Assembly (NCBI RefSeq): GCF_000514775.1
Contig: NZ_KI911468.1
Location: 30,445 to 94,444, forward strand
Length of the DNA: 64,000 bases
DNA from: Salinispora pacifica CNR114
Lineage (GTDB): Bacteria; Actinomycetota; Actinomycetes; Mycobacteriales; Micromonosporaceae
Reading direction: 5' to 3'
Positions 1 to 9,026 of this stretch are shown here, in pieces. How positions within the stretch are numbered: position 1 is the first letter of the stretch; each line of letters opens with the position of its first letter. The position numbers and the translations under genes are program-made. Below the pieces are notes generated by a model that was not told where the DNA came from, did not search any database, and was given only the letters and a program-made list of their open reading frames with translations.

Positions 1-1036
1 CACCGAACACCGGATGCCAGCGAGACTCCAGGTCCGCCCGTTCGACCGGGTCCTCCGGCCACTCCCCAGACACCGCGATCGGCACGCCCGCCGGGTCGCA
101 CCGCCCGGACGCACCGGCCTGCGACCAGAGGGCCATCACGTCCGGCCGGCTGGCCAGCCACAGGAACCCTTTCGATCGCACCACCCCGAAGGTGTCCAAG
201 CCGTCGGCGAGCAGCTCCCACAGGCGCTGCGGGTGGAACGGCCGGTGGTCGCGGAACACGATGCTGGAGATGCCGTATTCCTCGGTCTCCGGCACGTGCT
301 CACCGTTGAGCTCAGCCACCCAACCGGGCGTGGTCTCCGCCCGCTCCAGGTCGAACCAGCCGGTATTGAGGATCATTGCTGGTGGTACCCGGCCGTGCAT
401 GGCCCGGACCTGACGGGCGGCCGGGTTGAGTCGGGTCAGCAGAGCCTCCACGACCGTCAGGTCCTCCGGGGCCAACAGATCGGTCTTGTTCACCACCAGC
501 ACATCGGCGAACTCGATCTGGTCAACCAGCAGGTCGGCGATGCTCCGGTCGTCCCCCTCGTACGCGGCCAGGCCGCGCGACTCAAGCGTCTCCCCCGCCT
601 CGATCCGAGCCAGCAGACCAGCGGCATCGACCACAGTGACCGTGGTGTCCAACCGGGCCAGGTCGTCCAGGATCTGTCCGGCCTCCACGCCGAAGGCGAA
701 CGTGGCGGCCACCGGCATCGGTTCGGAGATCCCACTGGACTCGATCAGCAGATAGTCGAACCGGCCCAGGCGCGCCAGCCGCGCCACCTCGTCGAGCAGG
801 TCGTCGCGCAGCGTGCAGCAGATGCAGCCATTTGTCAGCTCCACCAGCCGCTCTTCGGTACGCGACAACGCACCGCCGTCGCGGACCAACGCGGCGTCAA
901 TGTTGATCTCACTCATGTCGTTGACGATCACCGCTACCCGCAGTCCGTCGCGGTTGGCCAGGACATGATTGAGCAGGCTGGTCTTGCCGGCCCCGAGGAA
1001 CCCCGACAGCACCGTCACCGGCAGCCGGTCACTCAC
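1..1036 (-). CDS. CobW/COG0523-type GTP-binding metallochaperone (C-terminus beyond window)
   Basis: A P-loop GTPase of the CobW/COG0523 family, which handles metal (usually zinc) insertion. Reading from a GTG at 1036, the protein opens with the Walker A stretch GFLGAGKTSLLNH (about residues 10-22). It has the family metal motif GCICC around residue 70 and an NKTD guanine-specificity motif further on. The frame is open to the window edge, so the C-terminus is missing. The start overlaps the stop of rpmF by 4 bp (GTGA), indicating one transcript. L32 plus a COG0523 protein is a pairing typical of zinc-limitation (Zur) regulons; that role is inferred from context. Confidence 0.88.
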   Translation of the reverse strand, partial: MSDRLPVTVLSGFLGAGKTSLLNHVLANRDGLRVAVIVNDMSEINIDAALVRDGGALSRTEERLVELTNGCICCTLRDDLLDEVARLARLGRFDYLLIESSGISEPMPVAATFAFGVEAGQILDDLARLDTTVTVVDAAGLLARIEAGETLESRGLAAYEGDDRSIADLLVDQIEFADVLVVNKTDLLAPEDLTVVEALLTRLNPAARQVRAMHGRVPPAMILNTGWFDLERAETTPGWVAELNGEHVPETEEYGISSIVFRDHRPFHPQRLWELLADGLDTFGVVRSKGFLWLASRPDVMALWSQAGASGRCDPAGVPIAVSGEWPEDPVERADLESRWHPVFG

Positions 1037-1212
1037 GGCGTATCCACCACTGGGCGCCCCTTGTACAGGCCGCAGTGCGTGCAGGCCCGGTGCGGCACCA
1101 CCATCTCCTCGCGTGGACAGGGGCAGGGGGTCAACTGCGGCACGCTCGCCTTCCACTGCGCCCGCCGGTGCCGGGTGTTCGACCGCGACATCTTCCGCTT
1201 CGGAACGGCCAT
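1033..1212 (-). CDS. rpmF: 50S ribosomal protein L32
   Basis: A 59-aa protein with the typical L32 opening MAVPKRKMSRSNTRHRR and a C-terminal zinc-ribbon-like part. It is a large-subunit ribosomal protein. The ATG at 1212 is preceded by a strong AAGGAGG Shine-Dalgarno sequence. The second cysteine pair is normal (CTHC), but the first reads CPC rather than the usual CxxC, so zinc binding may be altered. The coupled downstream gene is a COG0523 metallochaperone, which suggests this is a zinc-stress paralogue rather than the sole L32; that is inference. Confidence 0.93.
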   Translation of the reverse strand: MAVPKRKMSRSNTRHRRAQWKASVPQLTPCPCPREEMVVPHRACTHCGLYKGRPVVDTP

Positions 1213-1253
1213 GACGACCTCCTTCTTCGACAGGTCGCACCAGAGCCTATCGG

Positions 1254-1268
1254 TAACGGTTGTCGTTT
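1254..1268. promoter_or_regulatory. Inverted repeat upstream of rpmF, possible Zur operator
   Basis: The 15-bp sequence TAACGGTTGTCGTTT carries AACG/CGTT half-sites around a 5-bp centre, about 42 bp upstream of rpmF. Its position and the zinc-type operon make a Zur operator conceivable, but the palindrome is imperfect and I cannot compare it with a validated consensus. Confidence 0.25.
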
Positions 1269-1571
1269 CCATAGCTGCTGGTTCTGCCCTCCGACGTGAG
1301 GTGGGACACCACGGCGATCATCGCGCTACGGCAGGTCATGTCCTCGAACGGCGCACGGCGAGCGGTGAACGGCGAACGGGGCAGCCCGTCGGCATGCCAG
1401 ACTCCCCCGGCCTCGACGGGGGCCGGGTTACCACCCGCTACCGGTCGGCTGATGCGGCACCCCGAGCCCAAGTTCGTGATCATCGTTTGACGCCGAAGCT
1501 GGCGCGGCGCCGGCGGCACCACCCGTGCGGTTGCGGATCAACCCGCGTTGACGATCGATGCCCGCTGATGA
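1269..1571. other. Intergenic region, no gene recognised
   Basis: About 300 bp between the rpmF promoter region and the end of the penicillin-binding protein gene. Short open frames occur on both strands but none has a recognisable product or a convincing ribosome binding site. Confidence 0.5.
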
Positions 1572-3779
1572 TCAGCTACGGTTCAGCCGGTCGAGCCAGC
1601 GGCGCAACTCGCCGAACGGGTCACGGTCGTCGCCGGGCTCCGGCCGCCCACGGTCCGGCTCAGGCCGTTCGACCGGGCGGCGCGGATCACCGACCAGTTC
1701 CCGGCTGGGCGCGACGAACGCCTGCTCCGGCTGCCCCTGCACGGCGGTGGAGATCACCTCAGCGACCGCGTCGATCACCTGCGCCTGCACCGCACTGCCG
1801 ACCGCGTCGGTGGTGTCGTCGGGGTTCGCGGCGATGCCGGCGACCGCGATCTGCGGGGTGAAGCCGACGAAGCTCTCCGTGGCGTTCCCCTCTGAGCTGC
1901 CGGTCTTGCCGGCGACCGGCCGACCACCCAGGATCTGGTTCACCGAGGTGGCGGTGCCGCCGTTGCACTGGTTGGTCGAGGACTGCTGGCCGACCGGGCA
2001 GCGGGCGGCGTCGGTGGCGGCCCGCGCCACCTCCGCGTCGAGCACCCGCTCGCAGGAGGGTGCGACCGGCACCGCCGAGCCGTCCGGCGCGGTCACCGAG
2101 ACCACCGGCAGCGGCTCGCAGTACGTCCCCTCGGCCGCGACGGTGGCGTACGCGTTGGCCAGGTCCAGTGGGGTGGCGGCGGCCACACCGAGGGTGAACG
2201 AACCCCAGTTCTCGGCGTTGTTCTCGGCGAACGCCGCGTCCGCGTCGGACCGGAAGGTGATGCCGAGGCGCTGCGCCATCTCCACCACCTTCTCCGGGCC
2301 GACCTGCTCGGAGAGCCAGACGAAGTACGTGTTCACCGAACGGCCGAAGCCGTCCCACATCATCCGGTAGCCGTCCATCCACGCCGGGTTGGCGTTGCTC
2401 GGGCACCAGCGTCCGTCGCAGCTCGCGTCGCCCTCGGCCGGGTACCGGGTGGGCAACTGGCTGGGCGCGTCGAAGCCGGTGGCGAGGGGCATCCCCGCCT
2501 CCAGGGCGGCGAGCATGGTGAACAGCTTGAAGGTCGAACCGGCCTGGTAGCCGGCGATGCTGCCGCCGCCAGAGATGAGCGGGTTCACCGTGTTCGGGTA
2601 GTTCGGCTGCCCGGCCGGGTTCTCCGCCAGGCTGTAGTGCCGGTTCACCGCCATCGCGAGCACCCGGCCGGTGCCGGGCTCCACCGCCGCGAGCGGCAGC
2701 GCCCGCTCGTTGTCGTACCCGTAGACGCTGGTGACCTGCTGCTGCGCCGTCGCCTGCAGCTCCGGGTCCAGCGAGGTGACCACCGTGTAGCCGCCCCGGC
2801 GCAGCGCCTGCTCCCGCTCCTCGATGGTCTCCCCGAAGGCGGGCTGGGTGAGCCACCACTGGCGTACGTAGTCGCAGAAGAAGCCCCAGTCGTCCGCGTC
2901 ACCGGACGGTGCGGTGCAGCCGTTGGGCTGGGAGGTGGGGCGCAACGTCAGCGGCTCCACCTTCGCGGTGGCGGCCTCGGCAGCGGTGATCTCGCCGGTG
3001 GCGACCATCGCGTCGAGCACGTACGCCCGCCGGTTCAGCGCCGCCTCCTGGTCGCCGTCGATCGGGTTGTACGCCTCGGGCGACTGCACCAGGCCGGCGA
3101 GCAGCGCCGACTCGCTGAGGGTCAGCTCCGCCGGGGTCTTGGCGAAGTACCGCTGGCTGGCCGCCGAGACGCCGTACGCGCCGGCGCCGAAGTAGGCGAT
3201 GTTCAGGTAGCGGTTGAGGATCTCGTCCTTGCTGAGCTGCTGCTCGAGCGCGTTGGCGTACCGGATTTCCTGAAGTTTGCGTTCGACGGTCTGCTCGGTG
3301 GCGGCGGCGCGCTCCTCGGCCGTCAGCCCGGGGTCGGTCTTGAGTACGTTGCGGACGTACTGCATGGTCAGGGTCGAGCCGCCCTGCGAGGTCTCGCCGC
3401 CGGTCACGTTGGCGACCAGGGCCCGGGCCATCCCCCGCAGGTCCACGCCGCCGTGGTCGTAGAAGCGGCGGTCCTCGGCCGCCACGATCGCCGCCTGCAG
3501 CGACGGCGCGATCTCGGCCAGCCCCACGTCGGTGCGGTTGACGTCGTAGAAGCTCGCGATCAGCGTCGTGCCGTCGTTGGCGTAGAGGTAGGAGCGCTGT
3601 GGGGTGGCCGGGGTCCGCAGCACGTCCGGCAGCGACGAGTAGCTCCCGAGCGCCGACCGGGCCGCGAACCCGAGCAGCAAATTGCCCGGCAGCACGGTGA
3701 CCGCCAGGACAAGACCAGCGAGCAGGCCGGCGAGCAGCACGGTGAACAGCCGAGACAGCGGCGTACGGGGCAGGGCCAT
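1572..3779 (-). CDS. Class A penicillin-binding protein (transglycosylase/transpeptidase)
   Basis: A bifunctional peptidoglycan synthase of 735 aa acting at the outer face of the membrane. One N-terminal membrane helix (about residues 8-35) is followed by a GT51 glycosyltransferase domain with EDRRFYDHGG and QGGSTLTMQ. The penicillin-binding domain then shows the three classical motifs: STFK, SVN and KTG. A short proline/arginine-rich tail follows. The ATG at 3779 gives the usual short cytoplasmic N-terminus; an in-frame GTG at 3845 would add 22 residues. The catalytic residues appear intact. Confidence 0.93.
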   Translation of the reverse strand: MALPRTPLSRLFTVLLAGLLAGLVLAVTVLPGNLLLGFAARSALGSYSSLPDVLRTPATPQRSYLYANDGTTLIASFYDVNRTDVGLAEIAPSLQAAIVAAEDRRFYDHGGVDLRGMARALVANVTGGETSQGGSTLTMQYVRNVLKTDPGLTAEERAAATEQTVERKLQEIRYANALEQQLSKDEILNRYLNIAYFGAGAYGVSAASQRYFAKTPAELTLSESALLAGLVQSPEAYNPIDGDQEAALNRRAYVLDAMVATGEITAAEAATAKVEPLTLRPTSQPNGCTAPSGDADDWGFFCDYVRQWWLTQPAFGETIEEREQALRRGGYTVVTSLDPELQATAQQQVTSVYGYDNERALPLAAVEPGTGRVLAMAVNRHYSLAENPAGQPNYPNTVNPLISGGGSIAGYQAGSTFKLFTMLAALEAGMPLATGFDAPSQLPTRYPAEGDASCDGRWCPSNANPAWMDGYRMMWDGFGRSVNTYFVWLSEQVGPEKVVEMAQRLGITFRSDADAAFAENNAENWGSFTLGVAAATPLDLANAYATVAAEGTYCEPLPVVSVTAPDGSAVPVAPSCERVLDAEVARAATDAARCPVGQQSSTNQCNGGTATSVNQILGGRPVAGKTGSSEGNATESFVGFTPQIAVAGIAANPDDTTDAVGSAVQAQVIDAVAEVISTAVQGQPEQAFVAPSRELVGDPRRPVERPEPDRGRPEPGDDRDPFGELRRWLDRLNRS

Positions 3780-3931
3780 GGCGTCCAGGATTGCCAGGAA
3801 ATGCGCAGACCGGCCAGCCTGAACGACGACTGTCAGCCAATTCACCGGCTACTGCCAGCTAATTCCCGGTGTAACCGCTCGGGAGGCCGGTCAGGCGGAC
3901 ATACCAGGCAAGGGACGACACCTCACCCTCT

Positions 3932-4381
3932 TCACCATGTTTTACCAGCTTGCTCCCGAATAGTGTGGTTAATGCGATTAAAGAAGTTGGCCAGTGCGAT
4001 CTGGAGGGTTATCGCACCCAGTTGCTCCTCGGTGAAATGTTCGGTGGCGTCGTCCCAAATCTGGTCGGTCACGCCCGGTGCCCCGTCCTGGATTCGGGTG
4101 GCCGCCTCCGCCAGGGCGAAGGCCGCCCGCTCCGCCTCGGTGTAGAAGGGCGTGTCGCGCCAGGCGGTCACGTTGTGCAGCCGCTCCGCTGTCTCCCCCG
4201 CCTCCCGCGCCGACCGAATCGCGCCGAACACACACGGGCTGCAACTATTGATTTGGCTGATCCGCAGGTGAATCAGGGACAGCAGGCCCGGGGCGACGCC
4301 CCCGGTGTGGATCGCCTGACCGAGATGCTGGACCGCTGTCATCACGTCGGGACCGGTCAGACTTGGCATGCGCGCTTCCAT
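3932..4381 (-). CDS. Carboxymuconolactone decarboxylase / AhpD-like protein
   Basis: A 149-aa all-helical protein of the CMD/AhpD family. The signature RISQINSCSPCVFGA (about residues 41-55) contains the CxxC redox pair of AhpD-like alkylhydroperoxidase reductants. This kind typically acts as a cytoplasmic thiol oxidoreductase, though the physiological partner is not visible here. The start may be the ATG at 4381 or the second Met four residues later. It is a single gene, with no peroxiredoxin next to it. Confidence 0.85.
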   Translation of the reverse strand: MEARMPSLTGPDVMTAVQHLGQAIHTGGVAPGLLSLIHLRISQINSCSPCVFGAIRSAREAGETAERLHNVTAWRDTPFYTEAERAAFALAEAATRIQDGAPGVTDQIWDDATEHFTEEQLGAITLQIALANFFNRINHTIREQAGKTW

Positions 4382-4480
4382 CGGTGTGCTCCCTCATCGC
4401 TGTCAGCAGTGACGTGGGTCCCTTCGGACCCAGGGGACTGTCACCAACCATGCGGGAGTAGAACCGGGGAGGGTACCGAC

Positions 4481-4525
4481 GTGTCTGAAACTAGCCCGAC
4501 GACAGACCTGCCAGCCCCGTGGTGA
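4481..4525 (+). CDS. Possible 14-residue small ORF
   Basis: A GTG-started mini-ORF encodes MSETSPTTDLPAPW. It is preceded by GGGGAGGG seven bases upstream, an unusually good ribosome binding site in an otherwise empty intergenic region. The peptide has no recognisable function. A hairpin (TGGGTCC/GGACCCA, 4415-4432) lies just upstream. It could be chance. Confidence 0.25.
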   Translation: MSETSPTTDLPAPW

Positions 4526-4541
4526 TCCGGGCCGAGACAGG

Positions 4542-5363
4542 TCAGCCCGCGGCCAACGGTCCGCCGGTCCCGGCCGGGCCACCGGCGGCGGGCGCCGCCG
4601 GCACGGACGTGGGAAGGCTGGCATTGGTGACGTCGCGAATGATGTCCCGGGGCAGCAGGCGGCCGGAGCGGTAGCCAATGCCGATGCCGGCGATCAGCGC
4701 GAAGATCGCGCCGAAGGTCTGCAACGAACCAAGCAGCGAACCCGCCAGGCCGAGCAGCGGCGCCGCGATCATCAACATCACGCCGTCGCCCATGCTGAAC
4801 ATGCCGGAACGGGCGACCGCCCAGCCGGTCGCCAGCCAACCCACGCTGTAGCAGCCGGAGCCGACCAGAACCAGGACCCGGGCGGTGGTGCCGAAGACCG
4901 GCGTCTGCGCGGCCAAGCCGGCGAACGGCAACATCAACACCAGGCCCGCGATACTGAACAGGAGCCCGATCACCGCGGCTCGTCGACTCCGGGTCGCCGC
5001 CAGCAGACCAGTCAGCGCGAGTACCGCGAGCAGCCCCAACCAGATCGCCAGCAGCCAGCTGACCAGGAAGAGCGGGCGGCCATCGGTCGGGTACGGCGCG
5101 TTGCCGATGCCCCGGTCGCTCGCCATCGAAACGATCCCGTAGAGGATCGCGTACGCGGGTAGCAGCCACACCGCCGCGCGGGCCAGCCGACGGATCGACC
5201 ACGCCCAGGTCGCGTCGGTAGCCGGCAACCGTAGCGGCGGTTCCCCGATGAACGGCAACACCGCGAAGCCGCCACCGGTACGGCGGGTACCCAGTGGCGC
5301 GACCGGATCGTGCGTCCCGGCTTCCGACGCCGAGGAGCGGCGTCGCCTGTCCGCCTTCTTCAT
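4542..5363 (-). CDS. Hypothetical multi-pass membrane protein
   Basis: A 273-aa protein that I do not recognise. The first ~50 residues are charged and cytoplasmic. About six hydrophobic helices follow between residues 60 and 235, and the tail is rich in Ala, Pro and Gly. No catalytic motif is visible. The start MKKADRRRR is chosen because upstream extension gives implausible arginine-rich sequence. It is monocistronic, upstream of the AhpD-like gene on the same strand. Confidence 0.7.
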   Translation of the reverse strand: MKKADRRRRSSASEAGTHDPVAPLGTRRTGGGFAVLPFIGEPPLRLPATDATWAWSIRRLARAAVWLLPAYAILYGIVSMASDRGIGNAPYPTDGRPLFLVSWLLAIWLGLLAVLALTGLLAATRSRRAAVIGLLFSIAGLVLMLPFAGLAAQTPVFGTTARVLVLVGSGCYSVGWLATGWAVARSGMFSMGDGVMLMIAAPLLGLAGSLLGSLQTFGAIFALIAGIGIGYRSGRLLPRDIIRDVTNASLPTSVPAAPAAGGPAGTGGPLAAG

Positions 5364-5491
5364 CTGTCACCTCGCTCCGCCCGAGCGGTGCGGGACGCGC
5401 CGAGGCGCCCCGAAACCTGGTCACCACCCGCCCTATGACCGATGGTGGCAGGCACCGGAGCGCCCCATGAGGTGTTCTCGTGTTATCGCTT

Positions 5492-5543
5492 GCGCTGGTG
5501 CTCAGTCCTGCTGGCGCTGGTGCTCAGCCCCGCCGGCGCTGGT
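5492..5543. repeat. 22-bp tandem repeat spanning the end of the SPFH gene
   Basis: GCGCTGGTGCTCAG occurs at 5492-5505 and 5514-5527, and its first eight bases recur at 5536-5543, giving a 22-bp period. The stop codon of the SPFH gene (5524-5526) lies within the array, so copy-number change would alter the C-terminus. Confidence 0.7.
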
Positions 5544-6633
5544 CGGTGGCATCGTCGGGTGAGCCCTCCGCCGGGACTGGCTCGGGTGCGGGCAACTCCG
5601 CCGGAGTTTCGCCTCCGGATGCCTGCGCCTCAGCGACGCGAACCTCGTCGTGGATCTGCCGCGCGGTGTCCGCAGCGACCCGCGCGGCTTCCTCGGCCTC
5701 CCGCTCGACCTGGCTGACCCCGTCGGACGCCTCCGGCAACGGCGAGTCACCGGCCATCTGGCTCAACCCCCCCAGCGCGCCTCCCATGCCCTCCAGCGCC
5801 TTGGTCAGCTCCGCCGGGACGATCCAGACCTTGTTGGCGGAGCCGTTGGCGATCTGCGGCAGGGCCTGCAGGTACTGGTAGGCGAGCACCTTCTGGCTCG
5901 GATTCGCCTGGTGGATGGCGTCAAACACGGTACGAACCGCCTTCGCCTGCCCCTCGGCCTCAAGGATGCGGGCCTGCCGGTTACCGTCGGCGCGCAGCAC
6001 CGCCGCCTGCTTCTCACCCTCGGCGGTGAGGATCTGCGACTCCTTGTGCCCCTCCGCGTTGAGGATCGCGGCCCGCCGGTCCCGCTCGGCGCGCATCTGC
6101 TTCTCCATCGAGTCCCGGATGCTCGGCGGCGGCTCGATCGCCTTGATCTCCACCCGGGTTACCTTGATTCCCCACCGACCGGTGGTCTCATCCAGCACGC
6201 CGGAGAGGTGCCGGTTGACCTCCTCCCGGCTGGTCAGAGCCCGCTCCAGGTCGAGGGAGCCGATAACATTACGCACCGTCGTCACGGTGATCTCTTCAAT
6301 GGCGTGCAGGAAGTCCTCAATCTCATAGGTAGCCCGAACTGAGTCGACCACCTTGAAGTAGAGCACCGTATCTATCGAAACAACCAGGTTATCCGAGGTA
6401 ATCACCGGCTGCGGCGGGAAGACAACCACCTGTTCCCGCATGTCGACCTTGGTGCGCACCGAATCAATGAAAGGCAACAGCAGATTGGGCCCCGGCTTCA
6501 GCGTACGTCGGTATCGACCGAGCCGCTCCACCACGTCCTCACGCTGCTGCGGCACGATCCGCACCGCCTGGAACAGGGTCACCACGCCGATAACCGCCAG
6601 GGCTATCAGGAGGATTGGCACAATAGTGTCCAT
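5524..6633 (-). CDS. SPFH/stomatin-like membrane protein (slipin)
   Basis: A 369-aa SPFH-domain protein. An N-terminal membrane anchor is followed by the family stretch RIVPQQREDVVERLGRY and by the stomatin/prohibitin domain to about residue 250. An acidic Ala/Pro-rich tail ends the protein. Such proteins form oligomers that organise membrane microdomains and stabilise membrane proteases. The ATG at 6633 has AAAGG just upstream; an in-frame GTG at 6639 overlaps the stop of the NfeD gene. Slipin plus NfeD is the standard partnership. Confidence 0.9.
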   Translation of the reverse strand: MDTIVPILLIALAVIGVVTLFQAVRIVPQQREDVVERLGRYRRTLKPGPNLLLPFIDSVRTKVDMREQVVVFPPQPVITSDNLVVSIDTVLYFKVVDSVRATYEIEDFLHAIEEITVTTVRNVIGSLDLERALTSREEVNRHLSGVLDETTGRWGIKVTRVEIKAIEPPPSIRDSMEKQMRAERDRRAAILNAEGHKESQILTAEGEKQAAVLRADGNRQARILEAEGQAKAVRTVFDAIHQANPSQKVLAYQYLQALPQIANGSANKVWIVPAELTKALEGMGGALGGLSQMAGDSPLPEASDGVSQVEREAEEAARVAADTARQIHDEVRVAEAQASGGETPAELPAPEPVPAEGSPDDATDQRRRG

Positions 6634-6635
6634 GT

Positions 6636-7106
6636 TCACCTTTTCATTTCAGGTAGTTCACCGGGGCGGGAAACGTCATCTCGCCACACCTGGACCGTGG
6701 CGCCGCGCACCTGGATCACCTGCACCCGGTCACCCGGCGCGAAGACTTGGGTCGCGTCATACGAGCGGGCCTGCCACAACTCGCCGTCGATCTTCACCAG
6801 ACCGTTCTCGGCGTCAACCCGCTCCAGCACAAGAGCCGCGCTCCCTTCGATCGCCCCGACCCCGAACGATGAGCCATCTTTCGGGGTCAGGTTAAACCGT
6901 CGCCGCAACATCGGCCGCGCACCCAACACAGTCAACGCCGAGACCACGGCGAAGACGACCGCCTGAATCTCCAGGGGAGCCCCGAGTGCCGCCGCGCCGG
7001 CCGCCGCGAAGGCCCCGACCGAAAACATAATCAGGAACAGCGTCGTCGTAAAAATCTCGGCGATGGCGAGCACCGCCCCGGCCACAATCCACAGCACCGC
7101 GTCCAC
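6636..7106 (-). CDS. NfeD-like membrane protein
   Basis: A 156-aa protein with two or three membrane helices (about residues 2-60) and a C-terminal OB-fold typical of NfeD, the usual partner of SPFH/slipin proteins. I prefer the GTG at 7106 because it places the first helix at the N-terminus; longer starts add arginine-rich, implausible sequence. The end overlaps the start region of the slipin gene, so the two are co-translated. Confidence 0.85.
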   Translation of the reverse strand: MDAVLWIVAGAVLAIAEIFTTTLFLIMFSVGAFAAAGAAALGAPLEIQAVVFAVVSALTVLGARPMLRRRFNLTPKDGSSFGVGAIEGSAALVLERVDAENGLVKIDGELWQARSYDATQVFAPGDRVQVIQVRGATVQVWRDDVSRPGELPEMKR

Positions 7107-7235
7107 CCCACGATCGTGACATGCCGGTGCACGTGTCATCGAATCGACATCTGGTGCGGCAGGTTCGCACGCTCCCCGGTCGGGTCGACGCCAACCAGGG
7201 CTCAGCACCACCAGACTCAGCGGCTGAGCCCTGGC

Positions 7236-8051
7236 TCAACCCGCCGGTTCGGTGACAAAATCGATCAACCGCTCCATTGAGTTAATCAACGGCGTCTCAA
7301 CATCGGCAAAGGAGTTCACCCGGGACAGAATCCGCCGCCACAGCTCGGCGGGTTCGGCCACACCGAGCGCCGCGCAGACCCCCTCCTTCCAGGGCTGCCC
7401 GGGCGGCACCACCGGCCAGGCCGAGATGTTCAGTACGGCCGGCCGTACCGCCTGCCACACGTCCACGTAGGGATGCCCGGTCACCAGCACATGCGGCGAG
7501 GTCACCCGGGCCACCAACCGGCTCTCCTTGGAACCGGGGACGAGATGATCAACAAGTACGCCGAGCCGCCGGCCCGGACCGGGGGCGAAATCGCGTACCC
7601 GGGCGTCGAGATCGTCTATCCCGTCCAGCGGCTCCACCACCACACCCTCGATGCGCAGGTCGTCGCCCCAGATCCGCTCCACCAACGCGGCGTCGTGCAC
7701 CCCCTCCACCCAGATCCGGCTCGCCTTCGCCACCTGGGCGCGGACGTTGTCGACGGCGATCGAGCCGGAGGCGGTCCGCCGCCGAGCCGCCGGTACCGTC
7801 GGACGGGAGGGGCGACGCAGCGTCACCGGCTCCCCATCAAGCAGGAACGCCGCCGGTAGCAGGGGAAAGGTACGCCGCCGTCGGTGCCGGTCCTCGAGCA
7901 GCACCCCGCCGGCCTCAAACCCGACCACCGCGCCGCAGAACCCCGAGTCGGCGTCCTCGACCACCAGGTCAAGCTCCGCGGCCACCTCCGGGATGCCCCG
8001 GCGCCGCCGCCAGTCCCCCGCCAACACGTCATGGTCGTAACGCCCTGCCAT
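7236..8051 (-). CDS. DUF3097 family protein
   Basis: A 271-aa cytoplasmic protein starting MAGRYDHDVLAGDWRRRRG, recognised as the actinobacterial DUF3097 family. The central part (IWVEGVHDAALVERIWGDDL) resembles a TOPRIM-like segment and is followed by VLVDHLVPGSKESRLV. The biochemical role of the family is not established. The ATG at 8051 is chosen from the conserved N-terminus; longer frames upstream overlap the divergent gene. Confidence 0.85.
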   Translation of the reverse strand: MAGRYDHDVLAGDWRRRRGIPEVAAELDLVVEDADSGFCGAVVGFEAGGVLLEDRHRRRRTFPLLPAAFLLDGEPVTLRRPSRPTVPAARRRTASGSIAVDNVRAQVAKASRIWVEGVHDAALVERIWGDDLRIEGVVVEPLDGIDDLDARVRDFAPGPGRRLGVLVDHLVPGSKESRLVARVTSPHVLVTGHPYVDVWQAVRPAVLNISAWPVVPPGQPWKEGVCAALGVAEPAELWRRILSRVNSFADVETPLINSMERLIDFVTEPAG

Positions 8052-8167
8052 GCCGATCAAGCTAGCCCCAGCGGGTCCCCACCGCCGACCCGGCACGCCG
8101 GCCGGGGTGCGGGACGGCTGGTGCGGCAGCCGAGACAGAGGCGGGCAGGAGGACGTACCCTTTCGGC

Positions 8168-8962
8168 ATGTCCACCCCCGCCGCTGGCGCAGCCACCCTC
8201 GCGCCACGCCGGTCCAGCCGGTTCGTTGCCTGGGTACGCGCGTGGCGTGCCGGGCTGGTGCCGTTCGACGAGGTCGCCGATGCCATCGCCGGCGACGAGG
8301 AGCATCTGGTCGCCGACGCACCCGGGACCTGGACCGATATCCCCCTACCCGCGGCCCTGCCCACGCTCGCCAAGCTCTCGCCCGACGTGATCCGCCTGGT
8401 GCTGCCCGCGCCCGGTGACCCGCGCGGGCTGCCCGGCCCGGGTGACTTCGCCGGTGCCGCGCTGCTCGCCGGCGAGGGAGTGATCGCCGGTTCACTTGGC
8501 CTGGTCCCGCAGCTGCGCACCCACACCTCCGGCTCCGGGGACGTCTTCGAGACCGTGCTGTGGCGGAGCTACCCGCTGCCGGCCGATGCGGCGGCCGCAT
8601 CGCTCGCCCTCCCCGGGGCGGCAGAGGCCGAGGCGGAGTTGGCCGCCGCTCTCGCCGAGACCACCGCCACCCTGACCCGGCTCGACGTGGCTCAGTGGCG
8701 GCCGGAGCTGGCCGGGGCGTTGGAGGCGCTGCGCCGCCCCGACGGCACCACCGACCTGCCACCGGGCTTCGACCCCCGCGCCCGCCGGCTCTTCGCCCGG
8801 GCCGCCGTGCTGGACCGGGTGCTCGCCCTGGCGGGGCAGGCCGCCCCAGGGGGCGCAGTCAACAACTACGAGGCCCAGCAGCGCGACGCGGCGCTGCGCC
8901 CGTTGACCAGCGCCTGTCGGCAGGCGCTGGCCGCCGCCTGCAACGCCCCGCTACGCCCGTAG
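8168..8962 (+). CDS. Conserved hypothetical actinobacterial protein
   Basis: A 264-aa soluble protein without signal peptide or membrane helices, rich in Ala, Leu and Pro. It begins with a basic Ala-rich stretch, then FVAWVRAWRAGLVPFDEV. I do not recognise a domain. It is divergent from the DUF3097 gene with a ~115-bp shared promoter region, and convergent with the HAD phosphatase gene. G+C-rich third positions match its neighbours, supporting a real gene. Confidence 0.65.
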   Translation: MSTPAAGAATLAPRRSSRFVAWVRAWRAGLVPFDEVADAIAGDEEHLVADAPGTWTDIPLPAALPTLAKLSPDVIRLVLPAPGDPRGLPGPGDFAGAALLAGEGVIAGSLGLVPQLRTHTSGSGDVFETVLWRSYPLPADAAAASLALPGAAEAEAELAAALAETTATLTRLDVAQWRPELAGALEALRRPDGTTDLPPGFDPRARRLFARAAVLDRVLALAGQAAPGGAVNNYEAQQRDAALRPLTSACRQALAAACNAPLRP

Positions 8963-9026
8963 CGGCCCCGGCAGCGGGCAGCCGGGCCCCGGAGGTCGCC
9001 GCACCGGCCGACCGCCACCCTCGCCG

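Noticed and set aside
14..1861. A 615-codon plus-strand open frame
   Set aside because: Its translation is arginine/proline-rich and lies opposite the clear CobW-type and L32 genes; it is a shadow of high G+C content.
2637..4145. A 502-codon plus-strand frame
   Set aside because: It is antisense to the penicillin-binding protein with its intact STFK/SVN/KTG motifs, and its product resembles no family.
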